Assembly: GCF_001431645.1 (NCBI RefSeq)
Contig: NZ_LLXU01000120.1
Coordinates: 1-56,105 of the forward strand
Length of the DNA: 56,105 bases
Reading direction: 5' to 3'
DNA from: Stenotrophomonas panacihumi
Lineage (GTDB): Bacteria; Pseudomonadota; Gammaproteobacteria; Xanthomonadales; Xanthomonadaceae
Part shown: piece by piece, positions 45,493 through 53,542 of the stretch
Layout of the letters: each line of letters opens with the position of its first letter
How positions within the stretch are numbered: the stretch's first letter is position 1
The notes under the pieces: model-generated
What the model saw: the letters and a program-made list of their open reading frames with translations, nothing else
What the model was told of the DNA's origin: nothing
Databases searched by the model: none
Program-made: the position numbers and the translations under genes

Positions 45493-46587
45493 TTACTTCA
45501 GGTCCGACGTGGCGCTGGCCGCGTTGCTGAGGATGCCGGAGAACGGCAGCAGCTGGGTCACGAAGCGGCTCCAGCGGGTGATGCCGGCGGCGCCGACGAA
45601 CACCACGTCGCCCGGCAGCAGCTCGAACTGGCTGGCCACGGCGAAGGCGGCCGGGGAGCGCGCCTCGAGCTGGTACACCACCGACGGCGCCTGCTCCAGG
45701 TCATGGCTGCCGCGGATCACGTAGACCGCGTTGCCATCGGACGTGGACTGCGCCAACCCGCGCGAACGACCCAGCGCCTGGCTGAGGCTGATGCTGCCGG
45801 TCTTGAAGTTCTGCGCACCCGGCAGGTTCACCTCGCCGACCACGAACACTTCCTTCGCATCCAGGAACGGGATGTAGATGTGGTCGTTGGCCTTCAGGTA
45901 GATCGGATTGCCGCCCAGCGAGGTCAGGTCGAGCGAGTAGGTCACGCCGTCGCGGGTCAGGCGCACGCCGGACAGGTCGGCCTCGGCCGGGTTGAAGCCG
46001 GCGTTGCTGACGGCATCGTTCAAGGTCAGCGGCACCACCGTGAGCGGTACCACGGCCGAACGCGCGGTCGCGCCGGTCACCCAGACGCGCTGGCTGGCGT
46101 AGGTGAGCACCGAGACGTCGACCTGCGGGGATTCGACGTAGCGCGCGAGCTTGGCAGCGAGTTCGTCGCGAAGCTGGTTCGGCGTCATGCCGGCCGCGGT
46201 GAGCTTGCCCACGTAGGGATAGAACAGCGTGCCGTCACCCTGGACCAAACGGCCAGCGGCATTGAGCGCCTGCTGCGGGCCCGCCGGCACGGTGAGCTCG
46301 GGATGTTCCCAGACCGTGATGTACAGGATGTCGCCCGCGCCAATGCGATAGGGCTGCGGTGCGTACGCGGTGAGCGCATCCGGAATGCCATTGTCACCGC
46401 GCGCGGCGCGGTCCATGGCGATCAATTTCGGGGTAATGGCGACCAGATCGATCTGGTCGTTGCCTTCCGTACGGATTTGCGCCGGGCCGGGCGCGGTCTT
46501 GGCCAAATGTTGTCCGGGCGACCAGACACAGGCGGACAGGCAGGACATCGCCACCAGGGCGATGGCGAAGGGGCGCAAGGGGTTCAT
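45493..46587 (-). CDS. Wza/GfcE-like polysaccharide export lipoprotein
   Basis: Outer-membrane export channel of the OPX family, 364 residues. It has a lipoprotein signal with LSAC (cysteine 20), the poly_export domain with YRIGAGDILYITVWEHPELTVPAG, and two SLBB-type repeats (VWVTGATARSAVVPLTVVPLTLNDAVSNAG and VFVGEVNLPGAQNF-like). The C-terminal stretch ends in a hydrophobic-amphipathic segment (ITRWSRFVTQLLPFSGIL) that fits the alpha-barrel of Wza. It follows the gfcA-like gene after a strong terminator and leads the gfcB-C-D genes. Confidence 0.93.
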   Translation of the reverse strand: MNPLRPFAIALVAMSCLSACVWSPGQHLAKTAPGPAQIRTEGNDQIDLVAITPKLIAMDRAARGDNGIPDALTAYAPQPYRIGAGDILYITVWEHPELTVPAGPQQALNAAGRLVQGDGTLFYPYVGKLTAAGMTPNQLRDELAAKLARYVESPQVDVSVLTYASQRVWVTGATARSAVVPLTVVPLTLNDAVSNAGFNPAEADLSGVRLTRDGVTYSLDLTSLGGNPIYLKANDHIYIPFLDAKEVFVVGEVNLPGAQNFKTGSISLSQALGRSRGLAQSTSDGNAVYVIRGSHDLEQAPSVVYQLEARSPAAFAVASQFELLPGDVVFVGAAGITRWSRFVTQLLPFSGILSNAASATSDLK

Positions 46588-46625
46588 CTTCGTTCCGATA
46601 CAAGCGGCTGCTGTTGCGGCAGCCG

Positions 46626-46658
46626 TTAAAAAGCCCGCCGGGTCGTCCCCGACGGGCT
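46626..46658 (-). terminator. rho-independent terminator between gfcA-like and gfcE-like genes
   Basis: The stem AGCCCGCCGGG (46632-46642) pairs with CCCGACGGGCT (46648-46658), with one mismatch and a 5-base loop. On the minus strand it is followed by TTTTTAA. It stands between two genes of the same direction, so most transcripts of the small upstream gene should stop here and only read-through would reach the export genes. Confidence 0.8.
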
Positions 46659-46679
46659 GTCAGGACTACTAGCGCAGGC

Positions 46680-47045
46680 TTAGTTGGTGCCGGTGGTGCC
46701 GGTGCTGCCCGTGGTGCCGGTGGTACCGGTACCGCCGGTGCCGCCCGTGCCGCCACCGCCGCCGCCACCATTGCCGCCGCCGTCGTTGCCGCCGCTGCTG
46801 TCGTTGCCGTGGCCGTCGCTGCCGCCGCTGGCGGCCGCCGCGATCACGCCCGCGGCGATGACGCCGCCGACGACCAGAGTGGTGGTGCTGACGCCACCGG
46901 CGGTGGCACCGCCGCTACCGGCGGCCGCACCGTCCTGGGTGGCTTCGGTGGCGGGCTTGGGGGCCGCAGTCTGGGCAAAAGCCATGGACTGCGCGCCCAG
47001 GAAGGCAAAGGCGGCCACGGCGGCCAGCGAGAACTTCATGTTCAT
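46680..47045 (-). CDS. GfcA/YjbE-like Gly/Thr-rich secreted small protein
   Basis: Exported protein of 121 residues. A signal peptide ending in AFA is followed by an Ala/Thr stretch, a hydrophobic VVGGVIAAGVIAAAASGG segment (about 57-75) and a Gly/Asp/Asn region. It ends in repeated GGTGGTG and TGTTG units. YjbE and GfcA of E. coli have the same layout (signal peptide, Gly-Asp stretch, Thr-rich tail), and the position upstream of gfcE/B/C/D homologues agrees. GGGGA precedes the ATG. Its function is unknown; it may be an abundant periplasmic or secreted partner of the polysaccharide. Confidence 0.8.
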   Translation of the reverse strand: MNMKFSLAAVAAFAFLGAQSMAFAQTAAPKPATEATQDGAAAGSGGATAGGVSTTTLVVGGVIAAGVIAAAASGGSDGHGNDSSGGNDGGGNGGGGGGGTGGTGGTGTTGTTGSTGTTGTN

Positions 47046-47087
47046 GAGGGATCCCCATCCAGAAAAGTGAGTAGCGGATGAACATTA

Positions 47088-47175
47088 GGTGTCATCCCGG
47101 TGTCATGTCAATTCCGGAAAACCCCTACAACCGTGAAAAGTTGGGATATGCGACGAATGTCAGCGAATCTGACAT
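47088..47175. promoter_or_regulatory. repeat-rich control region between the divergent gfc-like and phosphatase-kinase operons
   Basis: The direct repeat GGTGTCAT occurs at 47088-47095 and 47099-47106, one helical turn (11 bases) apart. A perfect inverted repeat, ATGTCAG-N5-CTGACAT, lies at 47157-47163 and 47169-47175. All share the core TGTCA, which also occurs at 47106-47110. The 238-base gap (47046-47283) contains no gene. A dimeric regulator bound to both sides could coordinate the two divergent operons. Confidence 0.5.
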
Positions 47176-47283
47176 CGCGGGGTCAAGCGCTTCAGGTACA
47201 CTGCGCCGCTTGTCCGGCGCTTTACCTGGGCCGGCAAGGGGGAAGCGTCAGCGGAAGACGCATGCGCGTAAACAGGGGTCGTA

Positions 47284-47721
47284 GTGTTCAGGAAAGTGCT
47301 GTTCGTCTGTATCGGCAACATCTGCCGAAGTCCCACCGCCGAGGTCCTCATGCGCCACCACGTGGGCGCCCGTCCCGGCGTGGAAGTCTCTTCGGCTGGG
47401 CTGCAGGCCCTGGTCGGCCGTCCCATGGATGCCACCGCCGCGGAACTGCTGCGCGAGGCCGGCCTGGATCCGGATGGGCACCGGGCACGCCAAGCCACGC
47501 CTTCGGTGCTGGCCGCGGCCGACCTGATCCTGGTGATGGAACAGTCCCACCAGGCACGCATCGCCCGCGAAGTCCCCCAGGTCAGCGGCAAGACCTTCCT
47601 GCTGGGCAAGTGGGAGAACCGCGAGGTGCCGGACCCGTATCGCCAGCAGCGCATCGCCTTCGAGCATGTCTACGGACTGATCGACAGCGCCGTCGCCCGC
47701 TGGGCACCCCACATCAAGTAA
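47284..47721 (+). CDS. low-molecular-weight protein tyrosine phosphatase (Etp/Wzb-like)
   Basis: Cytoplasmic phosphatase of 145 residues that would dephosphorylate the adjacent tyrosine kinase. The active-site loop is C9-IGNIC-R15-S16 and the general acid is Asp117 in VPDPYR. The GTG start at 47284, preceded by AGGGG, gives the standard N-terminus. It lies 39 bases before the kinase gene, in the etp-etk arrangement of group 4 capsule loci. Confidence 0.95.
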   Translation: MFRKVLFVCIGNICRSPTAEVLMRHHVGARPGVEVSSAGLQALVGRPMDATAAELLREAGLDPDGHRARQATPSVLAAADLILVMEQSHQARIAREVPQVSGKTFLLGKWENREVPDPYRQQRIAFEHVYGLIDSAVARWAPHIK

Positions 47722-47760
47722 TCGCCGCAAGGCGTCAGCGTCAGAACCAAGCCAGAAGCC

Positions 47761-49989
47761 ATGACCAAGCAAACCGGTACGCGGACCAACCGCGATGAAG
47801 ACGAAATCGACCTGCGCGAACTGCTCGGCGTTCTCGTCGATCGCAAGTGGTGGATCATCGCCACCACGCTGGTGTTCCTGGTACTGGGTACCGCCTATGC
47901 ATTGCTCGCCTCGCCGATCTACCAGGCACAAGCGATGGTGCAGGTCGAATCCAAGATGCCGAGCATCCCGGGCCTGGCTGATCTCACCTCGCTGACCGGC
48001 AGCGGCAGCACGGCGGCCACCACCGAGGTGGCGTTGCTGACCTCGCGCACCGTCGTGGGTACCGCCGTGGACAACCTCCACCTCGATACCGAAGTCGAAC
48101 CCAAGCGCTTCCCGCTCATCGGTGGCTTCCTCGCCCGGCGCTTCGAGGCGAAGTCCCCTGACGAGCTCGCTCCCCCGAGCTTCGGCATGTCCCGCTACGG
48201 CTGGGGTGGCGAGACGCTGGAGATCCACAAGCTGGAGGTCCCGCCCGCGCTGATCGACGAGTCCATGACGCTGGAAGTGGGCGAATCCCCTGACAGCTTC
48301 GTGCTCTACGACAACGATGGCGAGGAACTGCTGCGCGGCAAGGTTGGCGTGCCTGTGAAGGGACGCACCACCACGCTGGAAGTAGCTTCGTTGCGCGCCA
48401 ATCCCGGCACCCGCTTCGAGGTGGTGCGCAGCCGCCGCCTTGATGCCATTGCCAAGCTCCAGGAAGAGATCAAGGCGGAGGAGCAGGGCAAGGAATCCGG
48501 CATCCTGCAGATCACCTACGAAGACAAGGACCCGCTGCGCGCCGAGGCCCTCGTGCAGAACGTGGCCGAAGCCTACGTCCGCCAGAACGTGGAGCGCAGC
48601 TCGGCCGACGCCGCCGCCCAGCTGCAGTTCGTGCGCGACCAGCTGCCTTCCGTGCGCAAGCAGGTGGAAGACGCACAGGCCGCCATGGCCGCCTACCAGT
48701 CGCGCGCCAATTCGGTCGACATCACCATGCAGACCAAGGGCCTGCTGGAACAGGAAGTCGCCGTCGAGACCAGCATCCAGCAGCTGCGCCTGAAGCAGGC
48801 GGAGATGGATCGCAGCTACACCCGCGAACACCCTGCCTACCGCGCGCTGCTCAAGCAGATCGGCGACCTGGAATCGCGCAAGGACGGCTTCCGCCGCGAG
48901 GTCAACGCCCTGCCGGACACCCAGCAGGAACTGCTGCGCCTCACCCGCGACCTGCAGGTCAGCAACGAGCTGTACACCGCCCTGCTCAACCAGGCGCAGC
49001 AGCTGGACGTGGCCCGGGCCGGCACCGTCGGCAACGTGCGCATCGTCGACCCGGCGGTGGTGGACATCAGCGAGCCGGTCAAGCCGCGCAAGGCGCTGGT
49101 GGTGCTGGTGTCGCTGCTGCTCGGCGCGTTCCTGTCGATCGGCGCCGTCTTCCTCCAGCGCATGCTCAACCCCGGCATCGAAGACCCCGCGCAGATCGAG
49201 GAACTCGGCCTGCCGGTCTACGCGGCCATCCCGCTCAGCGATTCGCGCGCCCTGCCCAAGCTCAAGCGCACCCGCAGCGGCCAGCAGCGCATCGTCTCCG
49301 ACGGCCGCTCGCACCTGCTCGCCGCCGCCGCGCCGGCCGACCTGGCGGTGGAGGCGCTGCGCAGCCTGCGCACCAGCCTGCACTTCGCCATGCTCGAAGC
49401 GAAGAACAACATCCTGGCCATCTCCGGTCCGCGCCCCGGCGTGGGCAAGACCTTCATCTCGGCCAACCTGGCCGCGGTGATCGCCCAGGGCGGCCAGAAG
49501 GTGCTGGTCATCGACGCCGACATGCGCAAGGGCACCCTGCACAAGGTGCTGGGCGTGACCCATACGCAGGGCCTGTCCGACGTGCTGGTCGGCAAGCTGG
49601 ACGTGCGCGCGGCGATCCACGCCGTGGACGGCCTGGAGAACATGCACTACGTCGTGCGCGGCGACATCCCGCCGAACCCGGCCGAACTGCTGATGCACCC
49701 GCGCTTCCAGCAGATGCTGGAAGAACTGGCCCGCGAGTACGACCTGGTGATCGTCGATACCCCGCCGATCCTGGCCGTGACCGACGCCGCGCTGGTCGCC
49801 ACCCATGCCGGCTCCAGCCTGCTGGTCACGCGCTTCGGCCTGAACCAGCCGAAGGAAATCCTGCTGACCATGCAGCGCTTCGAGCAGAACGGCGTGCAGG
49901 TGAAGGGTGCGATCTTCAACGCGGTCGAGAAGCGCGCCACCGGCTACTACAGCTACGGCTACTACGAGTACAGCGCTAAGGAAGCCTGA
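47761..49989 (+). CDS. Wzc/Etk-like polysaccharide tyrosine autokinase
   Basis: Inner-membrane co-polymerase and kinase of 742 residues. A Wzz-type chain-length domain is bounded by helices at about 31-50 and 440-460, with a long periplasmic coiled-coil between. The cytoplasmic BY-kinase domain carries Walker A GPRPGVGKT (about 556-564), Walker A' VLVIDADMRKG and Walker B LVIVDTPP. The C-terminal tyrosine cluster has six tyrosines in residues 729-737. It controls polymer length and export together with the OPX protein encoded divergently. A strong terminator follows. Confidence 0.95.
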   Translation: MTKQTGTRTNRDEDEIDLRELLGVLVDRKWWIIATTLVFLVLGTAYALLASPIYQAQAMVQVESKMPSIPGLADLTSLTGSGSTAATTEVALLTSRTVVGTAVDNLHLDTEVEPKRFPLIGGFLARRFEAKSPDELAPPSFGMSRYGWGGETLEIHKLEVPPALIDESMTLEVGESPDSFVLYDNDGEELLRGKVGVPVKGRTTTLEVASLRANPGTRFEVVRSRRLDAIAKLQEEIKAEEQGKESGILQITYEDKDPLRAEALVQNVAEAYVRQNVERSSADAAAQLQFVRDQLPSVRKQVEDAQAAMAAYQSRANSVDITMQTKGLLEQEVAVETSIQQLRLKQAEMDRSYTREHPAYRALLKQIGDLESRKDGFRREVNALPDTQQELLRLTRDLQVSNELYTALLNQAQQLDVARAGTVGNVRIVDPAVVDISEPVKPRKALVVLVSLLLGAFLSIGAVFLQRMLNPGIEDPAQIEELGLPVYAAIPLSDSRALPKLKRTRSGQQRIVSDGRSHLLAAAAPADLAVEALRSLRTSLHFAMLEAKNNILAISGPRPGVGKTFISANLAAVIAQGGQKVLVIDADMRKGTLHKVLGVTHTQGLSDVLVGKLDVRAAIHAVDGLENMHYVVRGDIPPNPAELLMHPRFQQMLEELAREYDLVIVDTPPILAVTDAALVATHAGSSLLVTRFGLNQPKEILLTMQRFEQNGVQVKGAIFNAVEKRATGYYSYGYYEYSAKEA

Positions 49990-50013
49990 GGCTTCCACGC
50001 CGATGCATCCAAA

Positions 50014-50038
50014 GGGGCGCCGCGAGGCGCCCCTTTTT
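50014..50038 (+). terminator. rho-independent terminator after the tyrosine kinase gene
   Basis: GGGGCGCC (50014-50021) and GGCGCCCC (50026-50033) form a perfect stem with loop GCGA, followed by five T. The flanking AAA extends the stem. It may also serve the convergent gene at 50053, although the T-run on that side is short. Confidence 0.9.
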
Positions 50039-50052
50039 GTTTCCGCCATGCA

Positions 50053-50466
50053 TCAACGCTCGCTTTCGCCTTCCACCACGGCGACCGGCTCGGCGGCCTT
50101 CGCCCCGTCCCAGCGCACGACGAACGCATCGCCCGCCGCGTCGCGTGGCAGCGCGCGTATGCCCACCTTTCCGTAGCGGCACAGGTCCACGTCCTCGTAG
50201 CGCAGCGTGCGGCCATCGGCAAAGGCGAAGCGCAGATCGTAGCGGCAGCCCTGGCGCCGCAGCGCGACGGTCTGGCTGTCGCCACCGCCCCGCAGCCGGT
50301 CGTCAAGCGGCACTTCGGTGAACGACGCGCTCGCATGCGGCGCAACCTGCATCGAGATGATGCTGTCGTCGGCATGGTTGACCAGTTGCACGTAGCGCGG
50401 CGGGGCGGCGATCGCCGCCATCGGCAGCAGGCAGGACAGGCACAGCGGGAACAGGCTCGGGCGCAT
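50053..50466 (-). CDS. small secreted protein, unknown function
   Basis: Exported protein of 137 residues. A signal peptide (SLFPLCLSCLLPMAAIAA) precedes a mature part rich in beta-strand-like stretches, such as RYVQLVNHADDSIISMQVAPHASASFTEV and CRYDLRFAFADGRTLRYEDVDLCRYGKVGI. Two cysteines at about 90 and 112 could form a disulfide. No family was recognised, though the pattern resembles Tat-less small periplasmic beta-sandwich proteins of Xanthomonadales. GGAG lies nine bases before the ATG at 50466; an in-frame ATG at 50481 lacks one. Confidence 0.68.
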   Translation of the reverse strand: MRPSLFPLCLSCLLPMAAIAAPPRYVQLVNHADDSIISMQVAPHASASFTEVPLDDRLRGGGDSQTVALRRQGCRYDLRFAFADGRTLRYEDVDLCRYGKVGIRALPRDAAGDAFVVRWDGAKAAEPVAVVEGESER

Positions 50467-50664
50467 GACGGCGATCTCCATTCGGTCGGGTCGGCCGCGC
50501 GGACGCGAGGCCTTGCGCGCATCTGGCGCGCGATCGACCCGCGCAGGGAACGGAAGCGGGACGGATCGTCGTGGCGGCGGGACGAAACGTAGTCCGGAGC
50601 CGGTCACTTTCCCGCCCCCGCCCCGCGTGCTTACGATGCCGCACGACCTGGAGGAGCCGCCGCC

Positions 50665-51777
50665 ATGAACATCCGCCTGGGGCAGACCGAAGTCCCGCTA
50701 GCCCGTTACCTCGGGCTATGGACCCTCGTGGTGGTGGTCTTCGCGACACAGGGTCTGTTCCAAGACGCCCTGCTCCACGACAACGTGTGGTCGCCATTCG
50801 ATTACCTGCGCTGGTCGGCGATCCAGTGGTACACCTGGGCCGCGTTCGCGCCGCTGGTATTCCGCTTCGGCGAACGCTGGCCATTGCCGCGTCCCCTGCG
50901 CCTGCGCTCGCTGGGCCGCCACTTCGTGCTGTCTTTCGCGCTCACGCTGATGGCGATGGTGGTCGGCGCGATCGTCAGCGCGGGCGAGTTCGGCGACCAG
51001 TTGGTCCAGTTCATCGGCAGGCACTTCGCCATCGGCATGTTCACCTACTTCGCGCTGCTCGCCGTGCAGCAGGCGCTGCACTACCGCAGCGAGAGCACGC
51101 GCCGCGAGATAGAAGCCTCGCGCCTGTCGACCGAACTGGCGCGCTCGCGCCTGCAGGTGCTCAAGACCCAGCTGCAGCCGCATTTCCTGTTCAACACGCT
51201 GCACGCCATCGTCACCCTGCTCGACGAGGACAAGCGCTCGGCCGAGGACATGCTGCTGCGCCTGAGCGAACTGCTGCGCGCGTTCCTGGAGGAATACGAC
51301 GGCCAGGAGATCCCGCTGCGGCGCGAACTGGAACTGCTCGACCTCTACCTGGGCATCCAGCGCCGCCGCTACGGCGAGCGCCTCGACACCCGCATGTACA
51401 TCGACCCGCAGGCGCTCGACTGCGCGGTGCCCAGCCTGATCCTCCAGCCGCTGGTGGAGAACGCGATCCGCCATGGCATCGGCCGCCATGCCGGCGGCGA
51501 CTGCGTGGAGATCGAGGCCACCCGCGAGGGCGACACCTTGCGCATCGAAGTACGCAATCGCAACAGCGTGCTGGAATCCGAACAGTCGCCGCACCCGGAA
51601 CAGGAAGGGCACGGCATCGGCGTGGCCAACACCCGGCTGCGCCTGCGCGAGCTCTACGGCGAGGCCGCCGAGCTGCGGCTGGACGTGACCTGGCCGCGCG
51701 GCGTCGCCTGCCGGCTGCGGTTGCCCGCGCATGAAATCGAAGCCTTCGACGACGCCCCGGAGCACGTGCCGGCATGA
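50665..51777 (+). CDS. LytS-family sensor histidine kinase (AlgZ-like)
   Basis: Inner-membrane sensor kinase of 370 residues with about four N-terminal helices (to about 135) and a coiled-coil linker. The His_kinase domain contains QPHFLFNTLHA (phosphoacceptor His173); the N-box is LVENAIRHG with Asn266 and the G-box GHGIGVANTRLRL. This is the LytS/YehU/AlgZ type. Its stop overlaps the start of a LytTR response-regulator gene by four bases. The pair lies next to the capsule export genes but in a separate unit. Confidence 0.93.
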   Translation: MNIRLGQTEVPLARYLGLWTLVVVVFATQGLFQDALLHDNVWSPFDYLRWSAIQWYTWAAFAPLVFRFGERWPLPRPLRLRSLGRHFVLSFALTLMAMVVGAIVSAGEFGDQLVQFIGRHFAIGMFTYFALLAVQQALHYRSESTRREIEASRLSTELARSRLQVLKTQLQPHFLFNTLHAIVTLLDEDKRSAEDMLLRLSELLRAFLEEYDGQEIPLRRELELLDLYLGIQRRRYGERLDTRMYIDPQALDCAVPSLILQPLVENAIRHGIGRHAGGDCVEIEATREGDTLRIEVRNRNSVLESEQSPHPEQEGHGIGVANTRLRLRELYGEAAELRLDVTWPRGVACRLRLPAHEIEAFDDAPEHVPA

Positions 51778-52538
51778 GCCTGTCGGTGCTCATCGTCGAC
51801 GACGAGCCCATCGCCCGGCATGCGCTGGCGCGGCTGCTGCGCGAGCATGCCGACATCGAGATCGTCGGCGAATGCGGCGACGGCGCTTCGGCACTGGCCG
51901 CGATCCGCGCGCATTCGCCGGACCTGGTGTTCCTCGACATCCAGATGCCGGAGATGACCGGGCTGGAAGTCGCCGCCACGCTCGGTGCGCAGCTGCCTGC
52001 CACGGTGTTCGTTACCGCCTATGAGCAATATGCGGTCCGGGCGTTTGAAGCGAACGCGGTCGATTACCTCGTCAAACCCTTCAGCCGCGAACGCTTCGCG
52101 CAGACCCTGCAACGCGTGCGCGAGCGACTCGGCCGCGGCGCCGACGATCCGCGCCGCGTCGCCGAAGCCCTGGAGGCGTTGCGTCGCCGCGAGGACTACC
52201 TGGAGCGCGTACCCGTGCGCGTGGACGACCGCGTGGTGCTGGTACCGGTCGATGACATCGTGTGGATCCGCGCCAACCGCAACACCGTGGAGCTGCATCT
52301 GAAGGAGGCCACGCACGAGGTCCGCCAGACCATGTCGGCGCTGGCGGCACGGCTGGATCCGCGCCGGTTCGCCCGCGTGCATCGCTCGGCGATCGTCAAC
52401 GTGCGGCGCGTGCGCGAGATCCATCCGTGGTTCAACGGCCACCACGTGCTCACGCTGGATACCGGCCAGCAGCTGCGCATGAGCCGGTACCAGCACGAGC
52501 TGTTCATGCGCCTGGTGACGACCGGCGGCAGCGAATGA
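51774..52538 (+). CDS. LytTR-type response regulator (AlgR-like)
   Basis: Response regulator of 254 residues. The receiver has DDE (9-11), phosphoacceptor Asp55 in VFLDIQMPE, T in FVTAYEQYAVRAFEANAVDYLVKPF and the lysine of VKPF. The C-terminal LytTR domain includes VDDIVWIRANRNTVELHL, FARVHRSAIVNVRRVREI and a final LRMSRYQHEL. LytTR proteins of this class, such as AlgR, often control exopolysaccharide, motility or virulence genes. Binding sites in the window are not obvious. Confidence 0.94.
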   Translation: MSLSVLIVDDEPIARHALARLLREHADIEIVGECGDGASALAAIRAHSPDLVFLDIQMPEMTGLEVAATLGAQLPATVFVTAYEQYAVRAFEANAVDYLVKPFSRERFAQTLQRVRERLGRGADDPRRVAEALEALRRREDYLERVPVRVDDRVVLVPVDDIVWIRANRNTVELHLKEATHEVRQTMSALAARLDPRRFARVHRSAIVNVRRVREIHPWFNGHHVLTLDTGQQLRMSRYQHELFMRLVTTGGSE

Positions 52539-52563
52539 CGTCGCGCTGCCACCGGCCGCGGGC

Positions 52564-53424
52564 TCAGGCGTGCGCGGTGGCCGCCGACGTGTCGGCCCAG
52601 GTGGCGATGTCAGCCTGCACGCGGTCCAGCTCCTGGCGGGTGATATCCATCGCATCGGCGCCCACCACGAAGTGCACCGTGGGCCGCGGATCGGCCGCCA
52701 CCGCGAGCAACGCATCGGCGAGCTTGTCCGGGTCGCCGGCCTGCTGGTGGCTGTAGCCGTCGTACTGCGAGCGCAGTGCGGAGGAGGCATCGGCGTAGTC
52801 GGCCACGCCCTGGTCGCCATAACGGATGGAGCTGTTGTCCAGGAAGTCGGTGCGGAAGAAGCCCGGCGAAACGCTGGTGACGCGGATGCCGAACGGCGCC
52901 AGCTCCGGCGCGAGCGACGCGGAGAAGCCCTGTACCGCGAACTTGCTGGCGCAGTAGACGGACGCGCCGGCAAAGCCCGCCAGTCCGCCCACCGAGGAGA
53001 TGTTGAAGATCTGGCCGGCCCGCTGCGCGCGCATCGTCGGCAGCACCGCACGGGTCACCTGCATCAGGCCGAACACGTTGGTGTCGAACTGCGTGCGGAT
53101 GGCCTCGTCGGCGATCTCCTCGAACGGACCAAGCTGTCCGTAGCCGGCGTTGTTCACCAGCACGTCGATGCGACCGAATCGCGCGAGCGCGCCATCGACC
53201 GCCTGCCGGACCTGCGCCGCATCGGTGACATCCAGTGCCACGGCGAACAACTTCCCGGCATGGTCACCGCCGAGCGCCGCCTCGACGGACGCCGGCCGAC
53301 GCGCCGCGGCGACGACGTTGAAGCCGGCGCGCAGCGCTGCGCGCGCGATGGCCGCGCCGAGCCCGCGGTTGGCGCCGGTGATGAACCAGGTGGGGATGAC
53401 GCGATCAGTGGGGTTGGTGGACAT
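52564..53424 (-). CDS. short-chain dehydrogenase/reductase
   Basis: Cytoplasmic NAD(P)-dependent oxidoreductase of 286 residues. Motifs are TGANRGLG (16-23), NNAG at about 93, catalytic serine in ISSVGG and the Tyr-x3-Lys pair in VYCASKFA. It is the extended-tail classical SDR type usually annotated as an oxidoreductase. It is divergent from an AraC-type regulator gene, a common pairing in which the regulator induces the SDR. The substrate is unknown. A GTG two codons upstream of the ATG is an alternative start. Confidence 0.9.
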   Translation of the reverse strand: MSTNPTDRVIPTWFITGANRGLGAAIARAALRAGFNVVAAARRPASVEAALGGDHAGKLFAVALDVTDAAQVRQAVDGALARFGRIDVLVNNAGYGQLGPFEEIADEAIRTQFDTNVFGLMQVTRAVLPTMRAQRAGQIFNISSVGGLAGFAGASVYCASKFAVQGFSASLAPELAPFGIRVTSVSPGFFRTDFLDNSSIRYGDQGVADYADASSALRSQYDGYSHQQAGDPDKLADALLAVAADPRPTVHFVVGADAMDITRQELDRVQADIATWADTSAATAHA

Positions 53425-53542
53425 GGCCACACTCCTGTGGGGAACGTACGGCCAAGGTAGGCGCCACCCCGCCGGGCGCGGTAGACCGATTCCGGAGCGT
53501 TCTTGCACAATCCTGCCCACCTCCTCCACCGGCCCCACCCCC

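Noticed and set aside
46680..46800. Tandem short repeats in the gfcA-like gene considered as a mini-satellite or CRISPR-like array
   Set aside because: The units are Gly/Thr codon repeats inside a coding frame with a signal peptide; there are no spacers and the repeats are not uniform.
47248..50049. A 933-codon open frame on the minus strand
   Set aside because: Antisense shadow of the phosphatase and tyrosine kinase genes, which have complete active-site motifs; the shadow shows no recognisable domain.
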